Positions 26,141 through 34,579 of a DNA stretch of 64,000 bases are shown one piece after another. The notes under the pieces are model-generated. The model made no database searches. It was given only the letters and a program-made list of their open reading frames with translations, and was not told the DNA's origin. Source of the DNA: Leptospiraceae bacterium (GTDB lineage: Bacteria; Spirochaetota; Leptospiria; Leptospirales; Leptospiraceae); the NCBI GenBank assembly GCA_024233835.1, contig JACKPC010000005.1:62001-126000 (forward strand). The letters are read 5' to 3'. Each line of letters opens with the position of its first letter. The stretch's first letter is position 1. The position numbers were made by a program, and so were the translations under genes.

Positions 26141-27169
26141 GTGGAAAAAAAAACTCTTTATAAAAAAGTGAAACCTATGAAAAAAACCGAAAAAAAGAAA
26201 TTATCTCTTATTTCTTTCGGGTTTTCCTTTTTATTACTTACAGGAACCATTCTTTCCGAGCCGATTTATTATATTCTCCAGGATTCTCTGGCTATCAAGC
26301 AAACAGAAGAGAATAAAAAAGTCAGAAAGCCCGCTCCGCTGGATCAGAGTCTTCCGGAAAACTGGAAGTTCGGAGAATGTATAGAAGACATTCCCGGTAT
26401 GAAGTGCATACCCGCAGGAGAGTTTATCCGGGGAAGTAATCGTTTTGAAAAAGATGAAAGACCGGAAGAAAAGGTCTATTTATCTGAATATTATATAGAC
26501 ATTTATGAGGTAACTAATGAGGATTTTCAAAAATGTTTTGAGGCTGGTAAATGTAAAGATTGCCTTAAAACCGGAAAATGCAAGCAGGTTCGTCCGAATT
26601 ACGGTTGGAGATATACCCGCCCTCAGCAACCTATGGTAGGAATTAGCTGGTATTCGGCAAAAGAATACTGTGAATTTGTAGGAAAGCGGTTACCTACAGA
26701 AGCAGAATGGGAAAAGGCTGCCAGGGGCCCGGACGGAAACCTTTATCCCTGGGGAAACGAAGTAGCTGATTGTAAGCGGGCTGTAATCGAAGAAAAAGGT
26801 CACAAGGGTTGTTTACCCCGGATAACCGAAAAAGACTGGCATATGCACACGGATAATGTGGGAACGAGGCCACCCGGAATATACGGTCTTTTTGATATGG
26901 CCGGAAATTCCTGGGAATGGGTAAGCGATTATTATACATCCTCCTATGCGAAATGTGGTGATTCCTGTCGGGGAAATGACCCAAAGGGTCCCTGTGAAGG
27001 AAAAGAACCCTGCAAGGGCTTTCATCGTAGAGTTGTAAAGGGAGGAGCCTGGTGGTGGCCGGGTTCGATTTCCAGGGCTTCCAGAAGACGTTCTCATATT
27101 CCGGAAAATCATCCGGAGTTTCACCATTTCGGTTTTCGCTGTGCAAAAGACTCCAAATACAGGAATTAA
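26141..27169 (+). CDS. Formylglycine-generating-enzyme/SUMF1-like secreted protein
   Basis: This 342-residue protein has an N-terminal membrane segment (ISFGFSFLLLTGTILSE) and a FGE-sulfatase domain. Recognisable blocks are IDIYEVTNEDF, RLPTEAEWEKAARG, YPWGNE and the C-terminal HFGFRCAKD. Several extra cysteines occur in two clusters (CFEAGKCKDCLKTGKC and CGDSCRGNDPKGPCEGKEPC), which suggests disulfide bonds outside the cytoplasm. Many bacterial members of this superfamily are not true sulfatase activators, and no sulfatase is nearby, so the function is open. The start is GTG at 26141 or ATG at 26177. Confidence 0.8.
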   Translation: MEKKTLYKKVKPMKKTEKKKLSLISFGFSFLLLTGTILSEPIYYILQDSLAIKQTEENKKVRKPAPLDQSLPENWKFGECIEDIPGMKCIPAGEFIRGSNRFEKDERPEEKVYLSEYYIDIYEVTNEDFQKCFEAGKCKDCLKTGKCKQVRPNYGWRYTRPQQPMVGISWYSAKEYCEFVGKRLPTEAEWEKAARGPDGNLYPWGNEVADCKRAVIEEKGHKGCLPRITEKDWHMHTDNVGTRPPGIYGLFDMAGNSWEWVSDYYTSSYAKCGDSCRGNDPKGPCEGKEPCKGFHRRVVKGGAWWWPGSISRASRRRSHIPENHPEFHHFGFRCAKDSKYRN

Positions 27170-28032
27170 TCTTCAGAATTCCAGAGGATCTGGTTTCGAT
27201 ATTTTGTTAGTAGATACATCATGCTTAGAAGGTGTTCGGTAGATTCATTGTTTTTTACGCAGGAAAGTAGGATGGAAAGTTTGCTATTTTTTAGTTTGAG
27301 TAAGGCCCGTTTTTCTTGTGATGAGCGGGCTGAATAATAATAGTATACCAGTACTCTTCTTATATCCGGATGATCTTCTTTTTTCGAAGTATTTAAGAAT
27401 TTTCCTTCATTCTTCTCCAGCCATTCTTCTTCTTCCTGAAAGTCCTGATGAAAGAAACCTTTATGGCTAAAGGTAACCCTTTTTAGTTCCTTTCCTTCAT
27501 TGAAGTAATAGATAATGGGAAATTTTGGACTGTTTTCCTTTTGAAAGGTGAACTTCTTATCTGTAAGTTTGCAGGTACCGAGGTCCTCTGCCCAAAAAGA
27601 AAAGTCTTCAAATTGAGTATTTTTGATCAGGATTTCCGGATAACTGTCACCATCTACATCCAAAAAGATGGGAGGAGTTTCCGCTTGAAGTGTTTTCTTT
27701 ATTACCTTATCTTTTTCTATTATGAAATAATGCAGGCTGGGTTTGCTACCGTGTTTATTTCCTTCGGACATTAATAAATATAGAAACTCGCCACTTTTCA
27801 TTTTACGTGCAGTAAATTCGAGAGGCAGGCCGGAGTTTGCTACCTGGTATTCGATTTTCTGGGTTTCCAGATTCTGGAACTCTAAAACTACATCTTTTAA
27901 ATAGGAATTCTTTAGTTTTCGTTCTTTATAGGTAACCAGGTATTTATTCCAGTGGATTTTTTTGATTTCAGATGAAGGATATAGAGATCCGTGTAGAAGA
28001 ACCAGAAGAAAAAGGTATGTAAAGATTCTCAT
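27166..28032 (-). CDS. Secreted hypothetical protein
   Basis: This 288-residue protein begins with a signal peptide (MRIFTYLFLLVLLHGSLYPSS). Its middle contains IFLDVDGDSYPEILIKN, a strand-loop resembling a VCBS/FG-GAP-like Asp-rich loop. The last 70 residues are helical. No catalytic motif is visible and I do not recognise the family. It is convergent with the FGE-like gene, overlapping it by four bases, and is transcribed alone. Confidence 0.7.
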   Translation of the reverse strand: MRIFTYLFLLVLLHGSLYPSSEIKKIHWNKYLVTYKERKLKNSYLKDVVLEFQNLETQKIEYQVANSGLPLEFTARKMKSGEFLYLLMSEGNKHGSKPSLHYFIIEKDKVIKKTLQAETPPIFLDVDGDSYPEILIKNTQFEDFSFWAEDLGTCKLTDKKFTFQKENSPKFPIIYYFNEGKELKRVTFSHKGFFHQDFQEEEEWLEKNEGKFLNTSKKEDHPDIRRVLVYYYYSARSSQEKRALLKLKNSKLSILLSCVKNNESTEHLLSMMYLLTKYRNQILWNSED

Positions 28033-28086
28033 AGGGAAATGGAATCACCCATATTACACCCTTTACAAGTAAAAAATTAGAGAAAC

Positions 28087-28106
28087 AACCCTGAGTTTTC
28101 AGGGTT
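28087..28106 (-). terminator. Intrinsic terminator downstream of the rpmG-dksA-like pair
   Basis: An 8-bp perfect stem pairs AACCCTGA (28087-28094) with TCAGGGTT (28099-28106) around a four-base loop, just after the DksA-like stop. The downstream minus-strand sequence is T-rich but interrupted, so termination is likely but not certain. Confidence 0.65.
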
Positions 28107-28110
28107 ATTT

Positions 28111-28545
28111 TTAATCAAAATAGTCAGATTCCATGTTTCCTTTGGAATGAAATTGATCACTGCTTCCTTTAGAAATATGCTTGGCTTTATTTTTTGAAGC
28201 TATCTCAGCGTATTCGATGGTATAGGGAGTCCAGGGTATGGCACGCAAGCGAGCAAGAGGAATTTTTTTGTTAGTTCCTTCGCAGATCCCATAGGTACCA
28301 TCTTCAATTTTTTGAAGAGCATGTTCTATTTGATTCAGAAGATCTATCTCGTTTTCGGTTAAAACTGAACTCAAAGCTTCTTCATTAATTTCAGAAGCCA
28401 TGTCTGCCAGGTCTCCCATCTCTTTCATTCCGGAGGGAGAACTTTTGTCTTCCCAGACATTCAACTTTTCCAGAAGAGAAACTTTTTTTTCTAACAGAGC
28501 TTCCTTCAGTTCTTTAGTTACTTTTGGATCTAAAGCCTTAGGCAT
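28111..28545 (-). CDS. DksA/TraR-family protein with degenerate zinc site
   Basis: This is a 144-residue protein from the ATG at 28545, preceded by AAAGG on the minus strand; the longer open frame upstream is the other reading of rpmG. It has the coiled-coil arm of DksA-family RNA polymerase-binding proteins, then the C-terminal zinc-finger region YGICEGTNKKIPLARL. Only one of the four usual zinc cysteines remains (Cys88; the other positions are Thr91, Thr109 and Tyr112), so zinc is probably not bound. The conserved region between the lost ligands is kept, so the fold may persist. It starts one base after the rpmG stop. Confidence 0.85.
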   Translation of the reverse strand: MPKALDPKVTKELKEALLEKKVSLLEKLNVWEDKSSPSGMKEMGDLADMASEINEEALSSVLTENEIDLLNQIEHALQKIEDGTYGICEGTNKKIPLARLRAIPWTPYTIEYAEIASKNKAKHISKGSSDQFHSKGNMESDYFD

Positions 28546-28546
28546 C

Positions 28547-28708
28547 TTAAACCTTTGTTTCTTTGTGATCTGCGTGTTTTTTACAGAATTTGCAATATTT
28601 CTTAGTAATAAGCTTTTCTGATTTCGTCTTTTTATTCTTAGTTTGAAAATAGGTTGATTTGCCGGGTTTCTCGCAGCCAGTACAAGCAAGTTTGATCAGT
28701 TCTCTCAT
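28547..28708 (-). CDS. rpmG: Ribosomal protein L33
   Basis: This 53-residue protein was found by translating the minus strand from the ATG at 28708 to TAA at 28547-28549. The sequence MRELIKLACTGC and the end KYCKFCKKHADHKE match bacterial L33. It carries two CXXC pairs (Cys9/12 and Cys39/42), so it is the zinc-binding form. It lies one base upstream of the DksA-like gene, and the 3' end of rpmG provides that gene's ribosome-binding site. No secE or tRNA gene is adjacent. Confidence 0.92.
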   Translation of the reverse strand: MRELIKLACTGCEKPGKSTYFQTKNKKTKSEKLITKKYCKFCKKHADHKETKV

Positions 28709-28756
28709 AATTTTAGCAATGAAATAGTCTGGCTAGGAAAAGTCAAATAAATAATA

Positions 28757-29674
28757 TTATTTTTTATTCCAAATGGCTGCGAGGATGCTTCCTATTATAG
28801 AGTGTATTAAACTGGAAATGGCTCCGGGTACTGCAATTAAAGGCTGGGTAAAATTTTGGTTGGCGAGATGAACGGCTAAACCTGAGTTCTGCATCCCCAC
28901 TTCAATTGATATGGTTCGAGAGATTATTTTGTCTCGATTTAATACAAAACTTATGAAATATCCACTAACAAAACCAATAGAATGTAGGGTAAATACGGCC
29001 AGCAATAAAGAAGGTCCGGATTGTAAGAGGGCCTGAGAGGAAGAACCCAGAATGGAGGCTACTATTAGTACAATAAAAATTACTGCGATAAAAGGAGAGG
29101 CTTTGGATAATTTCTCAGCACTACGATGAAAAAATGTGTTTAGAATGATTCCAAGAGATACCGGTATAATCACTACTTCAAATGTACTGATCAAAAGACC
29201 CATTGAATTTACCTCTAGAGTAGAGGAAGCAAGAACTGTACTTAAGGTCGGTGTAAGGAAAACAGCTAAGAGTGTGGATAAAGCTGTCATACTGACAGAA
29301 AGAGCCACATTTGCTTTTGCTATATAGGAGATTACATTGGAGGCAGTTCCTCCGGGACAGGAACCTACAAGGACCATTCCTACAATAAATTCATCCGGTA
29401 ATTGAAAGAGCCTGGCAATAAAAAAAGAGGAAAAGGGCATAATACTGTATTGTAAGAAGATGCCCAGCAAAATAGATTTTGGATATTGCAAAACCCTTCG
29501 GAAGTCTGCTGTATTTAAGGTAAGACCCATTCCGAGCATGATACACCCCAGTCCCAGGGTGATATAAATACCGGAAAACCAGGTGAAAAGTTCAGGCCTG
29601 TAGAAACTGAGTCCGGATGCAAGAAGCAGAATGTAAGGGAAAAGAGACGTTAGCCGATGGCTGAAATTATCCAG
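28757..29674 (-). CDS. Bile acid:sodium symporter (BASS) family transporter, probable CTG start
   Basis: This polytopic membrane protein is of the BASS/SBF family, which imports anions with sodium. Conserved segments are CIMLGMGLTLN, GSCPGGTASNVISYIAKANV (the signature crossover region) and SIEVGMQNSGLAVHLA. The first ATG is at 29539, but the frame stays open upstream and encodes a typical BASS first helix (SLFPYILLLASGLSF and RPELFTWF). No ATG, GTG or TTG exists in that extension. A CTG at 29672-29674 is preceded by GAGG (29681-29684) with a 6-base spacer and lies two bases after the TPR gene's stop. That gives about 305 residues, the family's usual size. The substrate is unknown. Confidence 0.8.
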   Translation of the reverse strand: MDNFSHRLTSLFPYILLLASGLSFYRPELFTWFSGIYITLGLGCIMLGMGLTLNTADFRRVLQYPKSILLGIFLQYSIMPFSSFFIARLFQLPDEFIVGMVLVGSCPGGTASNVISYIAKANVALSVSMTALSTLLAVFLTPTLSTVLASSTLEVNSMGLLISTFEVVIIPVSLGIILNTFFHRSAEKLSKASPFIAVIFIVLIVASILGSSSQALLQSGPSLLLAVFTLHSIGFVSGYFISFVLNRDKIISRTISIEVGMQNSGLAVHLANQNFTQPLIAVPGAISSLIHSIIGSILAAIWNKK

Positions 29675-29676
29675 AT

Positions 29677-31062
29677 TCAGCCTCGTACTTCTATATTTAA
29701 AACTTTGCTTTTGGCCGGGAAAATTTTTTCGAGAGCTTTCATTTTATCTAAGTAAATTCCAGCCTGTTTAGAGTTTCCTAACTTTTTATAAAAATCATTT
29801 AGTTTACGATAGGTTGGAATGAGGCTTCGGGTAGTTTCTCCGAAGAGGTTTTTACGCAGGCGTAAAGAACGCAGGGTTAATTCAATGGCCATATTGGTTC
29901 TATCATTGTTGTTATAATGGACGGCGAGGTTTTCAAGACTGTTGGTAACTGTGGGGTGGTATTCTCCGAGGTGATGAAGTTTAAGGTCAAGTGCCTTCTT
30001 ATGAAGTGTTTCCGATTTTATGAAATGTCCTGTCATTTCATAAATGTTGGCTATATTATTATAAATCTTGGCTATTTCGGGATGACTTTCCGGGAAAAAG
30101 TTTTTACGTATCTGGTAAGCTTTTTGATAAACTTTTTTTGCTTCTGCATATTTATCCTGACTGTAGTAGCAGTTTCCCATTCCATTATATATTACCGCTA
30201 TGTCCGGATGATTTTCTCCTAAAAATTCTTTTTTTAGTCGCAGGGAACGTTTGAACAGGGATTCAGACTTTTTATATTTTCCTAATTCATAGTAGAGTCT
30301 TGCCAGACTGTTGTAGGTTGTTGCGAGGGGGATGGCAGAGAAATTTCCAATTCTTTCTTTGATCCCAAGTGCTTTTTTGTGATAGTTGTAGGACTTTTTA
30401 TATTCACCCAGATCCTGATAGACAAGGCCGATGTTGTTATAGATATTCGCAACTGCCATGCTCATCTTCCCTTTTGCTTTACTTTTTATCTTGAGGGCTG
30501 AAAAATAATAATTCAATGCTTTTTCGTATCTTCCGAGGGAATATTCTAAAAGTCCGAGGCTATTATAGGCGGTGCCGACTGAATTATGGAGACGACCCAG
30601 ATGCTTGATTTTAATTTCCAGGCTTTTTTGTAGGTAATGCTCCGCACGGTTGTAGTTTGCGAGCTTTTCATAGGCAAGACCGATATTGTTGTAGGTAACT
30701 GCATAGTAAATATGGTCATTGTCCAGATTATACAACATTAATTTCTCGGCTTTAAAATAGAAATTTAGTGCTTTTTGGTAATTGCCCAGTTCATAATGTA
30801 CGAGACCCATCAGGGTATAGGGATCAATCAGGTCAAAACCGCTACTTCCAAAGTATTGTTTTGCCAATTTGAGAGCTTTTTGAGCATTTAACAGGGCATC
30901 TTTTAAATGGAATCTTTCTAATTGAATTTGGGAGAGGCTATAGCTGTGTTTGTATTCCTGTTGTAAGGCGATTCTATCCAGGTTTTCTCTGTAGGAGTAT
31001 AGGGGGAGGGTAATGATAAATAAAAATGCAATGATATAGATTTTAAAAATAAATTTATACAA
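29677..31062 (-). CDS. Secreted tetratricopeptide-repeat protein (kinesin light chain-like)
   Basis: This 461-residue protein begins with a signal peptide or membrane segment (KFIFKIYIIAFLFIITLPLY). It consists of about nine TPR units of 42 residues, as in YNNIGLAYEKLANYNRAEHY. The longer repeat period resembles kinesin-light-chain-type repeats. It should act as a protein-interaction scaffold in the periplasm. It is followed directly by the BASS transporter gene on the same strand, so the two are probably in one operon. Confidence 0.88.
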   Translation of the reverse strand: MYKFIFKIYIIAFLFIITLPLYSYRENLDRIALQQEYKHSYSLSQIQLERFHLKDALLNAQKALKLAKQYFGSSGFDLIDPYTLMGLVHYELGNYQKALNFYFKAEKLMLYNLDNDHIYYAVTYNNIGLAYEKLANYNRAEHYLQKSLEIKIKHLGRLHNSVGTAYNSLGLLEYSLGRYEKALNYYFSALKIKSKAKGKMSMAVANIYNNIGLVYQDLGEYKKSYNYHKKALGIKERIGNFSAIPLATTYNSLARLYYELGKYKKSESLFKRSLRLKKEFLGENHPDIAVIYNGMGNCYYSQDKYAEAKKVYQKAYQIRKNFFPESHPEIAKIYNNIANIYEMTGHFIKSETLHKKALDLKLHHLGEYHPTVTNSLENLAVHYNNNDRTNMAIELTLRSLRLRKNLFGETTRSLIPTYRKLNDFYKKLGNSKQAGIYLDKMKALEKIFPAKSKVLNIEVRG

Positions 31063-31286
31063 ACTCAGGTTCCTCTCTTTGTTATCTGACGGAAAAATGC
31101 CCTGTTATATGTCCATGTTCGGAGAAAGAGACGTGTTTTGTAAAGAGAAAAATACAGTTCAGGCTATTTTTCCCTCAAAGGAGCTCTGAGGGCTCGAAAG
31201 TGCGGACAGGGCCTTTGTCGATTCCCTTATAGGGATTTCTTTTTCTGCTTGCTTACTAAAAAGTTCCCGGTACCCTGTTTTTAAAT
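31063..31286. other. Intergenic region upstream of the DUF2252 gene
   Basis: This 224-base gap contains no gene. CAAAGG (31176-31181) and CCTTTG (31212-31217) could close a stem around a GAGC/GCTC hairpin. An alternative CCCTC/GAGGG pairing (31172-31176 with 31188-31192) would compete with it. This could be a leader structure of the DUF2252 gene, but no known riboswitch motif was recognised. Confidence 0.35.
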
Positions 31287-32585
31287 ATGCAAATAGATCA
31301 AAACTCTCCGGATGTTTTTTTGGCTTTGTTGTGGGAATATGATAAAAAGCTTCAGACTGAATACAGGCTGGAGAAATATGAAAAAATGTCCCTATCCCCC
31401 TATAATTTTCTTCGGGGGACTGCCCTTCATTTCTATGATTTTCACCGGGAACGCTTATTGCAATCTGAATTTTATTCAGTGGCTACCGAAACCTTCATAC
31501 AGGGAGATCTGCACCTGAGTAATTATGGAGCTTTTTTAAACTCTGCCGGTGAAATTGTATATGATCTGAATGATTTTGATGAGGCAAGTATCCAATCCTA
31601 TCTTTATGATGTTTGGAGGCTTGGAAGCTGCGTTCTGATAGCAGGCAGGCATAATTTTTTTACAGAAGAAGAATTGTCTGAACTGTTAGAAGAAACTTTA
31701 GAGTCTTATCTTGATTCGATTGAGAATTTTAGAAAAGAAGAGGCCATAGAATTTCGGATTCAGAAAGAAAATGCAGATGGTAAGTTGGATGAGTTTTTAG
31801 AATCTGTCGAAAAGAAAAAATCAAGAAAAAAGATGTTGGAACTCTGGACAGGAATTTCTAAGGGTGAGGCTAAATTTTTGTCGGAAAGTGAAAAGCCCGA
31901 ACTTCAATCTCTTAGTTCAGACTTACTTAAACAAATTAAAGAAGCGATAGAAGTTTATTGCTGTTCTTTAGAAAAAGAACCGGGAGAAAGAAAAGACTAT
32001 TTTACTGTTTTGGATGCTGCTCAAAGGCTGGGTTCAGGGATTGGTTCTTACGGAACAAACAGATACTATGTCTTAATACGGGGAGAAAGAGGAGGGGATA
32101 CATGCAGGATTTTAGATATAAAAGAACAGGCTTTTCCTACGATTTATTCTTTTTTGAGTAGGGATGAACAGGATAAATTTAAGAAAATGTTTCCGATTCA
32201 AGGTAAACGTGTAATTGAGGCTGAAAAATCCATATTGTATCGTGCTGATAAACATCTCGGCTACATCCAGCTTAATGAAAAGTCATTTTCTGTTAGAGAA
32301 CGTTCTCCGTATAAGGAATCACTTGAAATCGAAAAATTAGATACAGTCAAGAAATTCGAGAAATTAGTAAAACAATGGACTAAAATATTAGCAGCTTCGC
32401 ATGTTAGAGGAAGCTTACCTATTGGGAATCGAAACTTTCACCAGGAACTTACGAAACTAATCGATGGGAATCATAAAGAATTTCGAGCTGAGGCGGGAAG
32501 GATTTGTAAAGATTATGCAGAAAAGCTTTTTCGTGATTATGGATTTTTCTGCGATAATTGGAAAAAGTTATTGCAGGAGTCTTAG
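31287..32585 (+). CDS. DUF2252-family kinase-like protein
   Basis: This 432-residue soluble protein has the diagnostic blocks of DUF2252: SPYNFLRGTALHFYDF near the start, then FIQGDLHLSNYGAF and IVYDLNDFDEA, and a GSGIGSYGTNRYYVLIRG block in the second half. The GDxHxxN and NDFD motifs resemble the catalytic and metal loops of aminoglycoside-phosphotransferase-like kinases, so a phosphotransferase role is inferred. The substrate is unknown. It stands alone, with a hairpin at 32599-32622 after the stop. Confidence 0.85.
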   Translation: MQIDQNSPDVFLALLWEYDKKLQTEYRLEKYEKMSLSPYNFLRGTALHFYDFHRERLLQSEFYSVATETFIQGDLHLSNYGAFLNSAGEIVYDLNDFDEASIQSYLYDVWRLGSCVLIAGRHNFFTEEELSELLEETLESYLDSIENFRKEEAIEFRIQKENADGKLDEFLESVEKKKSRKKMLELWTGISKGEAKFLSESEKPELQSLSSDLLKQIKEAIEVYCCSLEKEPGERKDYFTVLDAAQRLGSGIGSYGTNRYYVLIRGERGGDTCRILDIKEQAFPTIYSFLSRDEQDKFKKMFPIQGKRVIEAEKSILYRADKHLGYIQLNEKSFSVRERSPYKESLEIEKLDTVKKFEKLVKQWTKILAASHVRGSLPIGNRNFHQELTKLIDGNHKEFRAEAGRICKDYAEKLFRDYGFFCDNWKKLLQES

Positions 32586-32598
32586 TCTTTTCTGAAAG

Positions 32599-32622
32599 CA
32601 GGCGAGAAAAGTCTCTCGCCTG
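32599..32622. terminator. Perfect hairpin between convergent genes
   Basis: CAGGCGAGA (32599-32607) pairs exactly with TCTCGCCTG (32614-32622) around AAAGTC. It lies between the DUF2252 gene and the small lipoprotein gene, which converge on it. No strong T-run follows on either side, so the termination function is inferred from position and stem strength. The CTCGCCTG arm resembles the 3' arm of structured elements A and B. Confidence 0.6.
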
Positions 32623-32646
32623 AGCGTAAAAGTAGTGAATATTAAA

Positions 32647-32922
32647 TTATTTTTTGCAGGTCAACATTGCCTGAAGATCTTTTGCATTGTTCATACATTC
32701 CAGATCCATTTTACCATTTTTGCAGGCATCCATAAGTCCTGGTTCTGCCTGAGTTTTTAAAGTAGCAAATTGTGCTTTTTGTTCCTCCGGAATAGAAGAC
32801 TCAATAGCAGCAAAAACTTTGTCAAGTGCAGGTTTACATTCAGCACTGGTTTTTGATTCTTTGTTACAATTAACCAGAGCAAAAGAAAGCGTTAGTGCGA
32901 TTACAGCGATTTGTTTTTTCAT
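32647..32922 (-). CDS. Small cysteine-containing lipoprotein (first of a tandem pair)
   Basis: This 91-residue protein has a lipoprotein signal with lipobox ALVNC near residue 19 and four further cysteines (ECKPAL, DACKNG, LECMNN, LTCKK). It matches the small Leptospira lipoprotein families with evenly placed cysteines (I believe TIGR04454-like, not verified). The neighbour at 32927 has the same layout, so the pair arose by tandem duplication. It is probably surface or periplasmic; function unknown. Confidence 0.8.
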   Translation of the reverse strand: MKKQIAVIALTLSFALVNCNKESKTSAECKPALDKVFAAIESSIPEEQKAQFATLKTQAEPGLMDACKNGKMDLECMNNAKDLQAMLTCKK

Positions 32923-32926
32923 AGTG

Positions 32927-33205
32927 TTACCTCTTCATTTTTTTGCATGCCTGTACATCTGTTAACTTTTCCACTTTTTGCAGGCAGGACAGCTCGTACT
33001 CTCCGCTTCTGCATTCCTTTTCCATCATCGACAGTAAGGAATCTTTGAGATTCATTAATTGATCTTGTTTTTCTTTATCCGATTCCTGAAGTATTATCAG
33101 GAATACTTTTTTTACCGGTCCCTTACACTCTTTTTTGGAGTGTTTTGTGGGGCTACAGCTAACCAATAGGGATAAAAAATAAAAAACCAGTAGCAAAACC
33201 TTCAT
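32927..33205 (-). CDS. Small cysteine-containing lipoprotein (second of a tandem pair)
   Basis: This protein is about 92 residues from the ATG at 33205 (MKVLLLVFYFLSLLVSC); an ATG at 33214 adds three residues. The lipobox is LLVSC. Four cysteines after the lipid-anchor cysteine correspond to those of the following gene (ECKGPV, KECRSG, LSCLQK, QACKKM), though the rest has diverged. It ends four bases before that gene starts, so the two form one transcript. Function unknown. Confidence 0.75.
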   Translation of the reverse strand: MKVLLLVFYFLSLLVSCSPTKHSKKECKGPVKKVFLIILQESDKEKQDQLMNLKDSLLSMMEKECRSGEYELSCLQKVEKLTDVQACKKMKR

Positions 33206-33391
33206 AGATTCCAACAGGCAAGCCCTTATATGCTAAGATTTTACTACTATTTTTAAAGCCCTTTTTACGCCAAGCTTTTTTTGTTAGCTAATTTATAAGA
33301 AAGAGATAGTATAATCAGTAAGATTCTGTAATTGTATATAAGAATATGTTATAATTCTTATATGAATCTGGTATTGAGGTTTTAGAAAAAT

Positions 33392-33476
33392 AACGGATAA
33401 CTTTAATCGTAAGCGAGCCATTGGTGACTCACTCAGTGACCGAAAAAGATGAGGGTCTACGATAACAGTATCCGTT
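33392..33476 (-). terminator. Structured intergenic element, copy C (three-way junction)
   Basis: Read on the minus strand, it lies just 3' of the PstS-like gene. An outer 8-bp stem pairs positions 33392-33399 (AACGGATA) with 33469-33476 (TATCCGTT), and a second stem pairs 33406-33411 with 33458-33463 (ATCGTA/TACGAT). Inside are two hairpins: 33413-33432 (GTGAGTCA/TGGCTCGC on the minus strand, with two G-U pairs) and 33438-33457 (GACC/GGTC). The minus strand continues into ATTTTTC. Related to copies A and B. Confidence 0.55.
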
Positions 33477-33490
33477 ATAATTCTTGCCTA

Positions 33491-34399
33491 TCAGGGTTTT
33501 GCTTTTACTTCCACTTCCGGTAAGGTAGAACGCAGGTAACCGCTTTCTAAAACTTTTTTCTGTCCTTCTTCCGAAAGAATGTAGGATGTGAAGTCGCTTA
33601 CCTTGAATTCATTTGTTTTGTGGTACAAAAAGTATAAGCCTCTAGAAAGCTTATATTTTCTATCAAATACATTTTTAGGGGTGGGTAATACATAGTCATC
33701 TTTTTCTTGTTTTGCATAAGCCAGGCCCTTAATTTTTGAAGAATTTTCCATCAAGCTTCCCATACCCATAAATCCTACCGCACCTGGATTCTGATAGATG
33801 AATGCGGCCATCTCTGTATTGTCTTTTACGATTTTGGCAGAATCTACAAAAATAGTGTTGATATTTTTTTTATATTCTTCTGCTCCGAGGTCTTTTTTAT
33901 GTAAAACATGCTCTCGAAAAAAATGGGCTGTGCCGGAATTATCATTTCTGATAACCGGGATGATTTTTAAATCTCCTCCGCCGATCTCTTTCCAATTTTT
34001 CACTTTACCGGTAAAGATGTTATGAACCTGATCAAGAAAGATTTGTTTGAGTTTGTTTTCCGGATGTACAACAATAGCTGCACCATCATAAGCTATTAGA
34101 ATTTTTTCTATTTCACCTCCTTTTTCCAATTCAGGTAGGTCTTTATCAGAAAGTTCTCTGGAAATAGCCGCAATACTGATTTTTCCTTCTTTCAAGGCTT
34201 TTATACCTGAATTAGACCCCCCACCTTCGATTTCGATAAGAAATTTTTCTTGCTTCTTGTTATAAGATTTGGCCAGGAAATCAAGCATATGGTGCATGGT
34301 TTCAGAACCTTTTACCTTTAACCTGGTAGGGAAGGATTCTTTCTGGCAATGAAATAAGAATCCAAGGCTTAAGAATAATATTGTAATTTTTGTAATCAT
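33491..34399 (-). CDS. PstS-like phosphate/anion-binding lipoprotein
   Basis: This 302-residue lipoprotein (lipobox region LGFLFHC) has the PstS/PBP-like fold. VKGSETMHHMLDFLA opens the first domain and IEGGGSNSGIKALKEG forms the anion-binding loop. IAAISRELSDKDL, IAYDGAAIVVHPEN and IPVIRNDNSGTAHFF follow. These are the blocks of periplasmic phosphate-binding proteins. No pstC, pstA or pstB genes are adjacent, so it is an orphan binding protein, perhaps a sensor or a partner of a transporter elsewhere. Element C follows its stop. Confidence 0.88.
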   Translation of the reverse strand: MITKITILFLSLGFLFHCQKESFPTRLKVKGSETMHHMLDFLAKSYNKKQEKFLIEIEGGGSNSGIKALKEGKISIAAISRELSDKDLPELEKGGEIEKILIAYDGAAIVVHPENKLKQIFLDQVHNIFTGKVKNWKEIGGGDLKIIPVIRNDNSGTAHFFREHVLHKKDLGAEEYKKNINTIFVDSAKIVKDNTEMAAFIYQNPGAVGFMGMGSLMENSSKIKGLAYAKQEKDDYVLPTPKNVFDRKYKLSRGLYFLYHKTNEFKVSDFTSYILSEEGQKKVLESGYLRSTLPEVEVKAKP

Positions 34400-34579
34400 T
34401 TAGTCTCCTCACAGCAAAACTAATTACCCTTTTTTGCACTGAATTACAGAAAGCAAGTTGTAAAAGGAGAAGTATTATTACGTTTTAATTACAAACCTGA
34501 AGAGAATAAGATGACTCAAATTATGTCCGACTTAAAAAGGATGGAAACATTAAAAGTTAACGAAGCTCTGATTTGTAGT

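Noticed and set aside
26694..27146. Long minus-strand open frames opposite the FGE-like gene
   Set aside because: They carry no recognised domain or start signal and result from the codon bias of the sense gene.
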